DNA of 64,000 nt, taken from NCBI GenBank assembly GCA_014529385.2, contig CM043961.1, forward strand, positions 17,836,478-17,900,477, given 5' to 3'. The position numbers and the translations under genes were made by a program. Under the pieces are notes generated by a model, which worked only from the letters and a program-made list of their open reading frames with translations, was not told the origin of the DNA and did not search any database. Below, piece by piece: positions 10,248 to 21,807 of this stretch (the stretch's first letter is position 1; every line of letters begins with the position of its first letter). This DNA comes from Adiantum capillus-veneris. Taxonomy: Eukaryota; Streptophyta; Polypodiopsida; Polypodiales; Pteridaceae.

Positions 10248-11386
10248 TGAGGCAAGCTTTTCCATGCATGGGAACCCCCCATATATTTTTTTGTCCTTTT
10301 ACCAAAAAAATATTTCCTATTATATAAGTTACTTTTGATTTTTCTTCCCTTTTTCACAAACGTTTTAGCCTTTATTAAATAAATAAGAGTTATGCTAATC
10401 AATCACGATTTAGCATAAATAAGTAAGCTTTCCTTGTTGATCTCTCTTTTGACCTTAAGCATTAAATATATATATTCTAAATTACATTATATATATTTAG
10501 TATTTTCTAATATATGTTTTCGTATATATATATTATTCCACCCTACCAAATATTTTATTCACTAGTTTTCATTTTCAAATCTCAACCCCACTTTCAAATT
10601 TCAATAATACCTACATCTAAATTATTGCCAATCTTTTAAACACTCTAGGTCATGTTTTCATACACATGAAGGAGCTTACACTTGAAGGAAAGAGAGAAGT
10701 CCACTCAAAGGGGACCACCAATTAAAGACCTTTGCAGCCACAAATAATACATTATTTGGCTGAATTTTTGTATAGAGAAGAATCCCGAATCCGAAGAAGT
10801 GTTCAACATGAAAGTTGTAGCTCGTGAGCTCAACTTTAAGCTCAATTTTTTTCAAAATTTTTGGAGTTATGAACGTGGAGCTATGATTTTTGTGGTGGAC
10901 CCCAGTTTTCTCGTGTAATGGTGACACAGGCCATCCCCAGTTTTCTTCCCTCTAGAATGGCTATGGTTCTACAAGTCTTCAAGCATGATTACAAGAGACA
11001 AGGCTCTTTTAATGAAGTCTTGGCAAGTCTAGAGTGATTCTATCACCATTTTTGGAGGATCCATCCTCATCAACAACTATCCACCTTCGACAACCTCTCT
11101 TGTAAATTTCTTACCTCTCTCTTCTCTCCCTAATAAGCTTATGTCTAGCCAAAGCTAGACTATTGTAAATATCTCTTATCCTCTACATCCTACCCACATT
11201 CTCTCTTCTTCTCTCTCTATTGACTCTGGTATTTTAAATAATGAAAAGACAAGATGGGAGCCACAGTCACATGAATCCCATTTTCTTAATGACCAGAGTG
11301 GGACACTCACCTCAATTAGAAATATTGCTAAATCCTCCCCTCCTTCCCTATATAAGGAGGCCATGAGAGCTCACTAGGGGGGGGAG

Positions 11387-11429
<43 letters not shown>

Positions 11430-12205
11430 TCCATACACACTCTTGTGCTACATGCTTGTAGCATGAACCCTAATCACATAATCACAACACCATCACCATG
11501 CACAAAAGATGAGCACCACACCTCCACACCACTTGTAATTAAGAGTTGAAGGCACAATTTCAAGAAGAAGAAGGGTGGACACACTCATGATATTCCTCGC
11601 CATCAACTCCCATCTCTCCATTATGCCTCCTACGATCTTGTTCCCTTCTCATCTTCTTGCCATACGCTACCTATTGTATTCATCTTTTGCAAACAATCAA
11701 CACACTCCATCTTGGTGCCATACCTTGTGTCACTTTGGATACATCTCATTGTGAGTATGGTATATGCTTGTTCCTTGACATTTTTTTTTGCTTATGTTAA
11801 GGTGTGCGGATTCGCCACCATACACACACACACTCTCTCCCTCTCATATTCCTATCATCTTGCTACTTCCATCTTGAGGTGTGCGGATTCGCCACCTCTT
11901 GTATGAGAAGTGAGCATACTTGCATGTTTCCCTGACCTCATTATCTTCCTTACTACATGCACGAGTAGCAAGCCCATTCTCACTCACTCACCACTCCTCT
12001 CACCTTATTCTCCGACCACCCCATTCTACATTTGGGCGTGGATCTTGAAATTGTTTTCCATGGAAAGTTTCATTGTGTATATGTATGCGTCTTAGCCACA
12101 TATCTTGCTAGGTGGTGCCCCTATTGTGTACCTCCCATGATGAGGCCATTGTGCATAGTCTTGGTGTAGAGGCCACCGGGTCTATTTTTTCACTTCCACC
12201 TCTCA
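10248..12205 (+). repeat. E3 5' LTR (1958 bp)
   Basis: Begins TGAGGCAAGC and ends CACCTCTCA. A TATATAA box at 11349-11355 lies upstream of a CA microsatellite (about 11391-11427) and is the probable promoter. Bases about 10343-11050 are absent from the 3' LTR. Several short open frames here recur in the 3' LTR only because the LTR is duplicated. Confidence 0.9.
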
Positions 12206-12207
12206 TT

Positions 12208-12225
12208 TGGTGCCCCCACTGAGGA
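12208..12225 (+). other. E3 primer-binding-site candidate
   Basis: TGGTGCCCCCACTGAGGA starts two bases after the 5' LTR, as expected for a primer site. I cannot assign the tRNA with confidence. Confidence 0.55.
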
Positions 12226-12816
12226 GGGCTCTTGAAACCTTCAGTTTACAAGGCTGACATGTTTACTTCTCTTCATGGACAAGTGGCTTCTGGAATTCTC
12301 TAATTGGACCACTGAAGAGGAGGAGCTTCAAGAAGGTTTGACTCAAGTCATCAAGACACTCTTGCCAGGGTGTTGTATTTTTAGCATAGAAGAGGTGGTA
12401 AGATCCTCTTTCCCTACTCAAATTGTTTACATTTCTCATCATCCCCGCAAGCGTAAAAGCAACGCACAAGCTGCATCATGCTCACATTGTAGCCAAAAAC
12501 CGCACCTTCGACATGAGTGCAACCCAAAGTGGAGAAAAGACCATCATTTTCTCCCTCGATATCCGCACAAGTGTTCTCACATCAGTAGGCTTTCAAGTAG
12601 CACCAGGCTTCTCTACATCTATGTCCCCATCTTTGCCACCTATTCCACCTACGCTCACAGCAAGCCTTCACAACTTGAGGAAGCTACTACGAATGTGTGG
12701 TCCCTCCCTCTCCCTTGCACCAAAAGATTCAAGGGCTTTCCAGCGCCGACAATCACCCCGCCTCCAAAACAAAAGGGTAAATCCTCCAAAGTCTTTCTAT
12801 ACCTCACTCTCATCTC

Positions 12817-13281
12817 ATGAGCCAAGAACTAGAAACAGCAGCATGGATTCTACGTCATCTACTGAGTGAAGTGGCGGAGCTTGTCATCAACGAGGTCTTT
12901 GACACAGGGTTTGCTTGGCAGAAAGACAAGATCCTCCACCTTCAAGGAGTGTTGCTTGTGAATCAAGGCTATGATGACGACTTTACAGCTTGCTATGTAT
13001 CCATCCAACTTGGATTAATACAAGTGGTAAGACTCACCACCTACCTCATCACACCTGTGTATACACTAGATGGCACTCTATCTTGCAGGAAAGTGAAGTT
13101 GCTCAAAGAGAGAGAGTTCAATCTTTTCCAAGAGCTTGCTAGAGGGGCAGTCCTAGAGCTAGAAGACGAAGACAACCTTGTCCTGTGGTACTATAAATTT
13201 GACCTCGACTACCAAGAGCTCTACACCTCCGACTATAACGTTCCACCACAAAGGAGAGAGCCTTTCCAAATTATCATGTGA
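12817..13281 (+). CDS. Leader ORF of E3, 154 residues, unknown function
   Basis: Not recognised. The frame starts MSQELETAAWILRHLL and reads as a globular protein: a hydrophobic helix-like N-terminus, a mixed middle (GYDDDFTACYVSIQLGLIQVV) and an acidic segment LELEDEDNLVLWYY. It overlaps the next frame, which begins within the stop region at 13278 and continues to 13505, so the original protein may have been longer and is now frameshifted. Ogre/Tat retrotransposons are known to carry an extra ORF of unknown role before gag, and position and size fit that. There are no zinc ligands, protease or polymerase motifs. Confidence 0.5.
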   Translation: MSQELETAAWILRHLLSEVAELVINEVFDTGFAWQKDKILHLQGVLLVNQGYDDDFTACYVSIQLGLIQVVRLTTYLITPVYTLDGTLSCRKVKLLKEREFNLFQELARGAVLELEDEDNLVLWYYKFDLDYQELYTSDYNVPPQRREPFQIIM

Positions 13282-13601
13282 TGGACCCAGCACATCAACC
13301 TTTTGCAAGGAACCAAACTTATGCACCACAAAGAATTCAATCAATCAAAGTAATCTTGGACCGCAAGATGTTTTATCAGCAGATCATTACAACCATGTTT
13401 GGTAGAGAACGACTGCAAGAGATAAACACCTCTTCTCTACCCTTTATCCTCCCTATGATTAATCATGAAGTGTCTTTTGATGTAGTTATTTTCATCCTTG
13501 TATAGTATGTTTTCCATCTACCGAGCACCCATGTATTGAATCTCTATTTATTAAATTAAAAAAAAAGATTTCTAAGTCGATTTAATTTTCTCACTCTCAC
13601 A

Positions 13602-15767
13602 ATGGCAAGTGTAGAATTTCCAACCTTTATTGGTAAGGTGGGTGAGGATGCTGCAGACTTTCTAGACAACTTGGAAATAGCATGTGTCATCTCTACGAGT
13701 GATGATGATGCTTCGCGCTTGCGCATCTTCCCACTTCTAATGAAGGTGGAGGCAAGATCATGGTACAATGCCTTGGCACAAGCAACCAAGGAACGGTGGG
13801 ACTTATTAAGAGCAGCCTTTGTCAAGCATTTTGGAGAGGGAAAAACATCAGAGAAGCTATGGCAATTGTTGACATAATTCAAGCAGGACAGTATGCTAGA
13901 ATACGCATCATATGAGTCAAAGTTTGTAGATTTATGGGGGCGATGGTTTGCATCGCTAAGAGAGGATGAGGGGGCACCCGATTTCCTAAAGAAGGATCGA
14001 TTTGTGGCTCGGTTATGTCCAACTCTTAAAGAGAAGGTGAAGGGAAGGTTTCCTGCTACGTATGAGCTAGCAGTTGAAGTGGCCCGCCTTAAAGACAAGA
14101 AGTTGCGCCTACACGACAGGAATATCGATGAAGAGGAAGCTGTTAGGACCCGACCACCTCTAGCACCACCTACAACAGCCGCCCAGAGGATTCAACCACA
14201 AGAACCAATTGAAGATCAGCAAGACCTGCTCAACCGAATCACCAATCAACTTGAGAATCTCTCAGTCCATTTGATACAACAAGGGCATGCACACAATCGC
14301 AACCAAGAGCAAGGGAGAGGACAACGAAGGCAAAACCAAGAATACCACTGCTACAATTGTGGGGAGGATGGTCATGGCATGTACTACTGTCCACACCCAA
14401 GGAGGCAGAATTTCAACAAAGGAGCCAGGCAAAACCAGGTTTCACCACCGAGAGCAAGACCACCACCACCGAGGGCACCACAACAAGCACCACCTGTGCA
14501 AATCCTACAACCACCCATTCAACCACATCCACCACCACCACAACCTCTCATTCCACCCTTACCCCCACCACCAGTTGGCAATCAAACAGTAAGTGTCATC
14601 AGTCTTGAAGGTAAGGGAAAGGAGAAAGTGGAGGAGGATATCAAGGGAGTGGCAAAAGGTAAGACCAAGTTTAAAGGAGTAGATGCCATGGGGGTAAAGC
14701 GTGCTAGGCATGGTGAATCTTCCCAAAATGAAGAAAATATGAAGACTAAAGGGGAATCTAGCAAAAAGCCGTCCAAGTCACGAAGTAAAATTGACATTGT
14801 AGATTTCTCTTTGGGTGAATGTTCTAAACCATATGATTTGGTTCAAGATGTTTCTGTGCAGGGCCCAAAAATCACATGGCCCCAGTTACTCCACCTAGCA
14901 CCTAGGGTGAGGAGACAATGGACAAGTATGGTTAACACTAGACGACCAAAGCCACAGATAGCTGGTGCTATCTCTGGGAGGAATCTAAATGACATATTAC
15001 CAGTGATGGATGCTTACATCAAAGGGCAACATATCTCCAATATCTACATCGATGGTGGCGCACAAATATGCGTCATGAGTGAAAAAATGATGCACCGTTT
15101 GGGATTAGAGGTGAGTCGGCCGGCACCATGCCAAGCCAAAATGGCAAATAATTTAAAAGTTCAATGTGTTGGTGTCATAAATGCAGTTAGGATAAAGGCA
15201 TTCAACACCGAGGTAGATGTGGACATCTTTGTCATGCCACACAAAGGGGAGGGCTATCCTATCATTCTAGGGAGGCCTTGGCTTATGGCTATGAGAGCTA
15301 AGAAGGACTGGGACACCGGCATAATCCAGATGAAGGATGCAAAAGGGAGGCCAATACTTTACGACATGAAGATAGGTCAACAATGCGACATGGATCTAGA
15401 AACCTCCGAGGATGAGTTTTCTAGTGGTGACTCTTCAACCACTTCAGAGGAGGAGTCAACAGTGAGTGAAGAAAGTGACAGTAGCATTGAGGTAATGGGG
15501 ATCATTCTCAAGGACCCTAAGAAGATGGAGCAACCTGATGCCTCATCATCAAACCAAGGGGAGACACCAGGTATACAACCTCTGGTAGAAGCAAGTAAGC
15601 TACATCAAATGCTCTCTAGTGAGTTGTGTGGGAAGGAGCGTGAAGATTATATTTTGATGCCAAGTAATTTTACCACATTGTTCATTGATGAAGATGATAA
15701 AATCACTGGCATCACAGTAGTTCAATATCACATTAAGCTCAAGGAGGGAAGTAAACCTGTAGTGTAG
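13602..15767 (+). pseudogene. E3 gag and aspartic protease (one internal stop)
   Basis: One frame of about 720 codons broken only by TAA at 13875-13877. The first part (MASVEFPTFIGKVGEDAADF...) and LEYASYESKFVDLWGRW form the gag core. A canonical C-x2-C-x4-H-x4-C knuckle, CYNCGEDGHGMYYC, lies near 14350-14390 and is followed by a long Pro/Gln-rich stretch (14440-14580). The retropepsin has its catalytic box YIDGGAQICVMS near 15045-15080 and the second box YPIILGRPWLM near 15255-15290. After an acidic Ser/Glu-rich linker (15400-15500) the frame ends at TAG 15765-15767, but continues in the same frame into RT, so gag-pol was originally a single polyprotein. Role: particle formation and precursor processing. 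Confidence 0.88.
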
Positions 15768-17600
15768 AAGCTCAAGCGGCTAGGAGTAATTCAACAAGAC
15801 GCCCTACTCAAAGAGGTGAGGAAATTGCTAGAAGCCGGTTTTATCTATCCTGTTGAAGACTCAGAGTGGGTTTCTCCAGTGGTAGTCACACCAAAGAAGA
15901 ATGGTAAGTGGAGGGTTTGTGTTGATTACAAGCCTCTTAATGCGGCCACAAAGAGGGACCATTTTCCTCTTCCTTTTCAAAACGAAATACTCAATGAGGT
16001 AGCAGGACATGAATGCTACACGGTATGTGATGGCTACTCAGGCTACTTCCAAATTAGTATCACTAAAGAAGATCAAAAGAAGACAACCTTCATCACACCA
16101 CGGGGATGTTTTGCTTACATGCAGAGTTATGCCTTTTGGTCTCACTAATGCTCCAGCCACTTTTCAGCGATATGTGACATTTGTTTTTCAACCATTCTTT
16201 GGAAAATCAATCCGTGTTTTTATTGATGACTTTTGTATCTATAGCTCTCACTCTCTTCATTTGGAGAAAGTTTATGAAGGTCTAGCTAGGCTACAAGATT
16301 TGGGTGGCCAACTCAATGTGGAAAAATGCCACATTGGTGAAAGCAAGGTTACTCTTCTTGGCCATGTGATCTCGGCCAAAGGCATTGAAGCTGACCCAAG
16401 CAAGGTTCAAGCCTTGGTGGCTTTGACCTCTCCCACCACAACAAAGCAATTGATCTCTTTTCTTCAAAAGGTGAGGTATTTAAGTAGGTTCATTCACTTG
16501 CTCTCCCAAGTGGTTCTCCCTTTACCACAAGCTACCCACCAAGAGATCTTCACTTGGAGTGAAGAAAATGAACAACAATTCAATGAGGTAAAAAAAATTC
16601 TAGCTTCACTTCCCACCATAGCACCTCCAAAGTGGGACGAGCCATTTTATGTAAACCCTAGTGTGGGAAATGACACACTTGGGGCTGTATTGATGCAAAA
16701 GGATCCTCAAACTTCTTTCATGTGTCCTATCTACTTCTCTAGTCGAATGATAACTGCATCAGAAAAGGGATACACGGCAGTGGAGCACATGGTGCTTGCA
16801 TCAATGTTTGCTACCACCAAATTTCGCTCTTATTTATTGTCTAGACCATTCATAATCTTAACAATGGAAGAAGTATTTCCTTATGTAATGCAGCACATGG
16901 ATGTTTCTTCTAGGATTTCCAAATGGCTCACAAGGCTAGAAGAGTTTGACTACACAATGCAAGTGGAGAACTCCACAAGGGCCAGTCTAGGAGGTATTCT
17001 CACTCATCGCCACTATGAAAAGAAGCTAAAGATAAAGCCAAATGATCAAGAGATTACACCTGTGCTTGAAGTCCCTAAGGTAGAGGAGGCTCACTCTCTT
17101 TTCTTTGATGGAGCCTACAAGAAGAAAGTGGACAAAGCTGCTGCAGGCATTGTCATCTTCAAAGAGCAAGGGGATAAGGTTTTCTCCATTGGGAATCTCT
17201 TGGATTCTCACTCTAACAATGAGGCAATATATGCAGCCTTAACTCTTGGGTTAGAGTGGTGTGTGACACAGGGCATTCAACGGTTAAATGTATTTGGGTT
17301 GCCATGCTTTTAATAAAACAAATACAAGGAACTTGGGATTGTAAAAATCATAGCTTGCTAGGCCATTTGCGCAAGGTTAAGGAACTTTTAGGGAATCAAG
17401 TTGTACAATTACATAATGTCCCTCGAGCAAAAAATCAAGAAGCAGATGCTCTAGCTAGAGAGAAGCTGCAAGATGTTTTAGTGGTGGGTGCTATCAAGTT
17501 GAAGCTGCCTCTCTTCCAAGGTAGCGATGCTATGGCTGACATCATGAGTTTCTTGGACACAGGAGAGTGTCCTAAAGATCTTACTAAGGGCCAAAAGTAG
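15768..17600 (+). pseudogene. E3 reverse transcriptase, RNase H and second RNase H-like domain
   Basis: RT begins with EAGFIYPVEDSEWVSPVVVTPKKNG (15828-15905); the catalytic box FIDDF is near 16219-16233. A one-base insertion near 16121, just before VMPFGLTNAPATFQR, shifts the frame. RNase H follows (LGAVLMQKDPQ near 16680, FSSRMITASEKGYTAVE near 16740-16790). A second RNase-H-like domain starts at LFFDGAYKKKVDKAAAGI (about 17100-17155) and continues NEAIYAALTLGLEW; a one-base loss near 17301 interrupts it at the position of its next Asp, after which LLIKQIQGTW and QEADALAR complete it. A TAG at 17598-17600 is in frame with integrase. A dual RNase H is a hallmark of the Tat lineage. Confidence 0.88.
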
Positions 17601-17606
17601 TGGCTT

Positions 17607-18860
17607 GTGTGCAAGGCAACAAAATACCGCCTTATCAATGACGACCTCTATTGCAAGGGTAAGGATCAAATTCTTAGGCGTGTACCTCTCTCTAGAGAGA
17701 TCACTGAAATCATTTCAAGTTGCCATGATGGTGTTTGCGGAGGAAACTTTGCACTTGACATCACTAGTAGAAAGATTCTACAAGCCGGGTTTGTATGGCC
17801 TAGTCTACATAGGGATGTGCATCATTGGTGTAAAACATGCAAGGAATGTCAAAAGGCAAGCGATAGGAGGCTCACATATGAGCCACAGACTCCTATAATC
17901 TCATATGGACCATTTGAGAAATGGGGAATTGATGCTATTGGGCCTTTGCCAAGGAGCCAATCAGGTAAATTGTATATCATCATGGGTGTGGACTACATGA
18001 CCAGGTGGGTTGAAGCAGTTGCCACCACCCGGATTACAGCTAAGGAAGTGGCTAAGTTTGTATTTGAAAACATCTATTGCCGTTTTGGCACTCCTCTTGA
18101 AATAATTTCTGACAGGGGACCAGGTTTTAGAGGAGACCTTGTAGGAGAGCTGATGGAGAAGCTGGGTATCTCACGACGACACTCAACTCCCTACTACCCA
18201 CAATGCAATGGTTTGGTGGAAAAGGTAAATGGTATGATCTGCAAGATTATCACTAAACATGTAAACAATCACAAAAGTGATTGGGACAAGCATCTTATGG
18301 CTGCACTTTGGGCTTATTGCACTTCATTTCGCACATCCCTTGGGTTCACACCATATCACTTGGTGTATGGTAAGGAAGCCATTTTACCCATTGAAGTACA
18401 ATTGGCTAGTCTCAAGGTGCTAGCTGGGCAGGTGGAACGTCCTAATGCTCATCTCCACAACCACATTCTTGATCTAGAGAGGCTTCAACTAGACAGAGAA
18501 GATGCTATCAACTATTATGTAGCACAGGCAGAGCAACGTCGACTTACCTTCAACAAGGGACTTAGAGAAAAAGGTCTCAAGAAAGGTATGTTGGTCCTAT
18601 GGTATGATAACAGGTTTGACACTAGGAAGGATAAAAAGTTTTCACCCATATGGGAGGGGCCATTTCTCATTAGAAAGCGCTACGCCAATGACAGTTACCG
18701 ATTGATGGATGGAGATGGTAGGCTCCACAAAACACATGTCAATGGATGGAGGTTGAAGCAGTACTTTTTGAGGTTTGATCAAGCACCTATGATGGAAATC
18801 CCTGAGGAGGGAGACTCCACCTCAATTGAAGAAGAATCAAGTACAGAGCTAGAGGCATGA
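17607..18860 (+). CDS. E3 integrase domain
   Basis: Inserts the element cDNA into nuclear DNA. The frame is open for 417 codons. An HHCC zinc-binding domain (HDGVCGGNFALDITS... WCKTCKECQ) occupies the first 90 residues. The DDE core has GIDAIGP (first Asp), IISDRGPGF (second Asp) and NGLVEKVN (Glu). Near the C-terminus WEGPFLIRKRY is the GPY/F-type module typical of gypsy integrases. There is no chromodomain. It was translated as the end of a gag-pol precursor; the Met at 17607 is simply the first Met after the in-frame TAG at 17598 and is not a natural start. Confidence 0.9.
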   Translation: MCKATKYRLINDDLYCKGKDQILRRVPLSREITEIISSCHDGVCGGNFALDITSRKILQAGFVWPSLHRDVHHWCKTCKECQKASDRRLTYEPQTPIISYGPFEKWGIDAIGPLPRSQSGKLYIIMGVDYMTRWVEAVATTRITAKEVAKFVFENIYCRFGTPLEIISDRGPGFRGDLVGELMEKLGISRRHSTPYYPQCNGLVEKVNGMICKIITKHVNNHKSDWDKHLMAALWAYCTSFRTSLGFTPYHLVYGKEAILPIEVQLASLKVLAGQVERPNAHLHNHILDLERLQLDREDAINYYVAQAEQRRLTFNKGLREKGLKKGMLVLWYDNRFDTRKDKKFSPIWEGPFLIRKRYANDSYRLMDGDGRLHKTHVNGWRLKQYFLRFDQAPMMEIPEEGDSTSIEEESSTELEA

Positions 18861-18870
18861 ACACCTCTAG

Positions 18871-18888
18871 CCTTAGGGGGAGGGCTAA
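18871..18888 (+). other. E3 polypurine tract
   Basis: The purine-rich run TAGGGGGAGGG lies immediately before the 3' LTR, where plus-strand DNA synthesis is primed. Confidence 0.8.
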
Positions 18889-20139
18889 TGAGGCAAGCTT
18901 TTCCATGCATGGGAACCCCCCATATATTCTTTTGCCCTTTTACCAAAAAAAATATTTCCTATTATATAAGTTACTTTTGATTTTTCTTTTGGAGGATCCA
19001 TCCTCATCAACAACTATCCACCTTCGACAACCTCTCTTGTAAATTTCTTACCTCTCTCTTCTCTCCCTAATAAGCTTATGTCTAGCCAAAGCTAAACTAT
19101 TGTAAATATCTCCTATCCTCTACATCCTACCCAAATTCTCTCTTCTTCTCTCTCTATTGACTCTGGTATTTTAAATAATGAAAAGACAATATGGGAGCCA
19201 CAGTCACATGCACCCCATTTTCCTAGTGACCAGAGTGGGACACTCACCTCAATTACAAATATTGTTAAATCCTCCCCTCCTTCCCTATATAAGGAGGCCA
19301 TGAGAGCTCACTAGGGGGGGAGATACACACACACACACAAACCTATCCATACACACTCTTGTGCTACATGCTTGTAGCATGAACCCTAATCACATAATCA
19401 CAACACCATCACCATCACCATCACCATCACCATGCACAAAATATGAGCACCACACCTCCACACCACTTGTAATTAAGGGTTGAAGGCACAATTTCAAGAA
19501 GAAGAAGGGTGGACACACTCATGATATTCCTCGCCATCAACTCCCATCTCTCCATTATGCCTCCTACGATCTTGTTCCCTTCTCATCTTCTTGCCATACG
19601 CTACCTATTGTATTCATCTTTTGCAAACAATCAACACACTCCATCTTGGTTCCATACCTTGTGTCACTTTGGATACATCTCATTGTGAGTATGGTATATG
19701 CTTGTTCCTTGACATTTTTTTTTGCTTATGTTAAGGTGTGCAGATTTGCCACCATACACACACACTCTCTCTCCCTCTCATATTCCTATCATCTTGCTAC
19801 TTCCATCTTGAGGTGTGCGGATTCACCACCTCTTGTATGAGAAGTGATCATACTTGCATGTTTCCCTGACCTCATTATCTTCCTTACTACATGCACGAGT
19901 AGCAAGTCCATTCTCACTCACTCACCACTCCTCTCACCTTATTCTCCGACCACCCCATTCTACATTTGGGCGTGGATCTTGAAATTGTTTTCCATGAAAA
20001 GTTTCATTGTGTATATGTATGCATCCTAGCCGCATATCTTGCTAGGTGGTGCCCCTATTGTGTACCTCCCATGATGAGGCCATTGTGCATAGTCTTGGTG
20101 TAGAGGCCACCGGGTCTATTTTTTCACTTCCACCTCTCA
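18889..20139 (+). repeat. E3 3' LTR (1251 bp, internally deleted)
   Basis: Same termini as the 5' LTR, with the TATATAA box at 19286-19292. It lacks about 707 bp of the upstream (U3) part: the sequence jumps from GATTTTTCTTTT to GGAGGATCC at 18988. Short T runs at both edges suggest slippage or end-joining. The CA repeat is also much shorter than in the 5' LTR, and a CACCAT repeat near 19410 is expanded. Confidence 0.9.
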
Positions 20140-21807
20140 GTGGCACAATTGATGGTTGTTCTTGCTTAGCCAGAATGGTCTCTGGTCTACGCTCTTGATT
20201 GGCTATGAACATCAGAGTGTCCTCATTCAATGAATAGAGTTTTCTCATAGGTTCTTTCCCTAGCCTAGATTTTGATACCTCAGCTCTTTGTGAAGCCCTT
20301 GATACAACCCGATTTTGAAATAATGGATGATTTGGTAATGGCATTTGTTTTTCTATTTGATGTCCAAATAGTATCCCCCTTGTGTAGGTTTGATTATAGT
20401 AGCACTCACTCATCTCATGATTGGTCCATTTTTGCTCAATGGCGCACCATTTTATTCGTTGTGCTACTTGCGCTGCTAGCTCATCTAGGTTGGTCGTTAA
20501 TTGAGACATAACCACTTGCCTTGTGTCGGTTTCACTAGATGCTAAAGGAGCATTATCCATAGTGATCTTTGTATCACCAATTTCCTCGCCAATATAGGCT
20601 TTACAATTGTCAACTAGATATAACGCTTCTCTCGTGACTTGTTCAAAGGAAGTACATCCTTTTAAGTGCAAATCTTTCTTGAGAGTTTCATTTTTCAAAC
20701 CCTCTATGAAGAGAATCGATAATCTTTCATCATGTGGTAACTCGCGTTCTGGACATCTCTCTATATATTGTTTGAAGCGTAGCGATGCTTCCTTCATTCT
20801 CTCATCTTTTTTTACTTGAATGCATAGATTTGGGACACTGTGTTATGCTTGATTCCCCTTTTAGAGAACTCCATAACAAATTCTTGCAACAGTTGTTCAA
20901 CGTTTGAGAAGGCATTTTTGTCCAATGATTGGAACCAATTCAATGCTATCCCTTCCAAGGTTAAGCCAAATCCCTCATACTCTGTATGAAAATAAAATAC
21001 TTGTTCGGCTCTTAACACTTGTTTGAACAAGGATGCGTGTACGTATGGATCCCTTAATCCATCATACTTCGTCTTGACACATTTGGCCAATTGATATGGT
21101 CTCATCGGTTTTGGTTCAACCATGTCTCTTAGCGTGTTGGGGTCTCTCACAAAGACATCCCTCGTTCCTTCTTCTCGTCTTGGGAAAAATCCTGGTGGAA
21201 TCCCCTTTGATATGCGCTCTAGTATCATTTTTAGCTGAAAGTAAGTAGGAATCGGAGTACCCTTGTATATGTATCTCTCTAAGTCAATTGGATCAACAAG
21301 TTTATACTCTCTTGCATACTTATCTACCATTAAAACTTGCACTCCCTGGTCATCTGTGTATGTGAAGGCATAGAGGTTCTTGTAGTCTATCAACTCTTCA
21401 ATGATGGAGTTTAAACATCTATAGAAGTTGTTTTGATCCCCAATAGGTAACCTATAAAGGCCATCATAAGTGTAATTCGTTAGAAAACTCATGGCTTCAT
21501 TGGTTTTAATGAACCTCACGTTGGGTTTGTTGATTAGAGGATGCTTCTCCTCTAAGTCTCCAGCAATTTCAGCTTTTGCTCTTCCAAACTCCCGCATTTT
21601 AGTTAATTGGTTTGGCTTCCAATGAGCTACATGATCACTAGACAAATATCCATGAGCCATGCCTTGAGTTTTGGCTTGATATGATTGATAAGCCTCATGG
21701 TCTTATCTCAACTTTCTTGTTATAGGTGTTGCAGTATTTCTGGCTGTTTGTGTAGGTGGCATAGCTTTGAGTTGAGTGGGAAACCCTAATGATGGATGAG
21801 TTGTCAT
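20140..21807 (-). pseudogene. E2 gag N-terminal and core region (stop plus frameshift)
   Basis: The probable start is the ATG at 21807, giving MTTHPSLGFPTQ; a TAA at 21705-21703 interrupts the frame 34 codons in, after which it is open to 20812. Blocks YGFGLTLEG-like (EGFGLTLEGIALNWFQSL), KYDGLRDPYVHASLFKQVLRA and EFSKRGIKHNTVSQIYAFK match E1 gag closely. At 20812-20800 a C-to-T change and a run-length change in seven A's shift the frame; the next frame (20797 onwards) continues ASLRFKQYIERCP and EQVTREALYLVDNC, again as in E1. It ends at the E3 3' LTR. Structural protein, non-functional here. Confidence 0.87.

Larger units (their letters stand above)
12206..13601 (+). other. E3 leader region upstream of gag
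   Basis: 1.4 kb between the LTR and gag, with three overlapping short frames (12275-12820, 12423-12869, 12817-13281) and another at 13278-13505. Only 12817-13281 has the composition of a real protein and is listed separately. The others are Pro/Ser/His-rich and in competing frames. Confidence 0.6.
10248..20139 (+). mobile_element. Ty3/gypsy LTR retrotransposon E3, full length (Tat/Ogre-like)
   Basis: A 9.9-kb element with 5' LTR 10248-12205, primer-site candidate 12208-12225, leader ORF, gag-protease, RT, RNase H, a second RNase-H-like domain, integrase, polypurine tract 18871-18888 and 3' LTR 18889-20139. Flanking GTGG (10244-10247 and 20140-20143) is the target duplication; a fifth base does not match. 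A second RNase H and an extra ORF before gag are known traits of Tat/Ogre elements. Three in-frame stops and two frameshifts make this copy defective. The LTR pair shows only a couple of dozen substitutions over the shared 1.15 kb by eye, so it inserted later than E2. Confidence 0.9.

Noticed and set aside
11176-12095. Small frames at 11176-11364, 11712-11906 and 11910-12095 that recur at 19113-19301, 19646-19840 and 19844-20029
   Set aside because: Their apparent conservation only reflects the two LTRs of E3; no protein features.
14287-14608. His/Thr-rich and Thr-rich frames overlapping E3 gag
   Set aside because: Alternative-frame readings of the Pro/Gln-rich gag linker.
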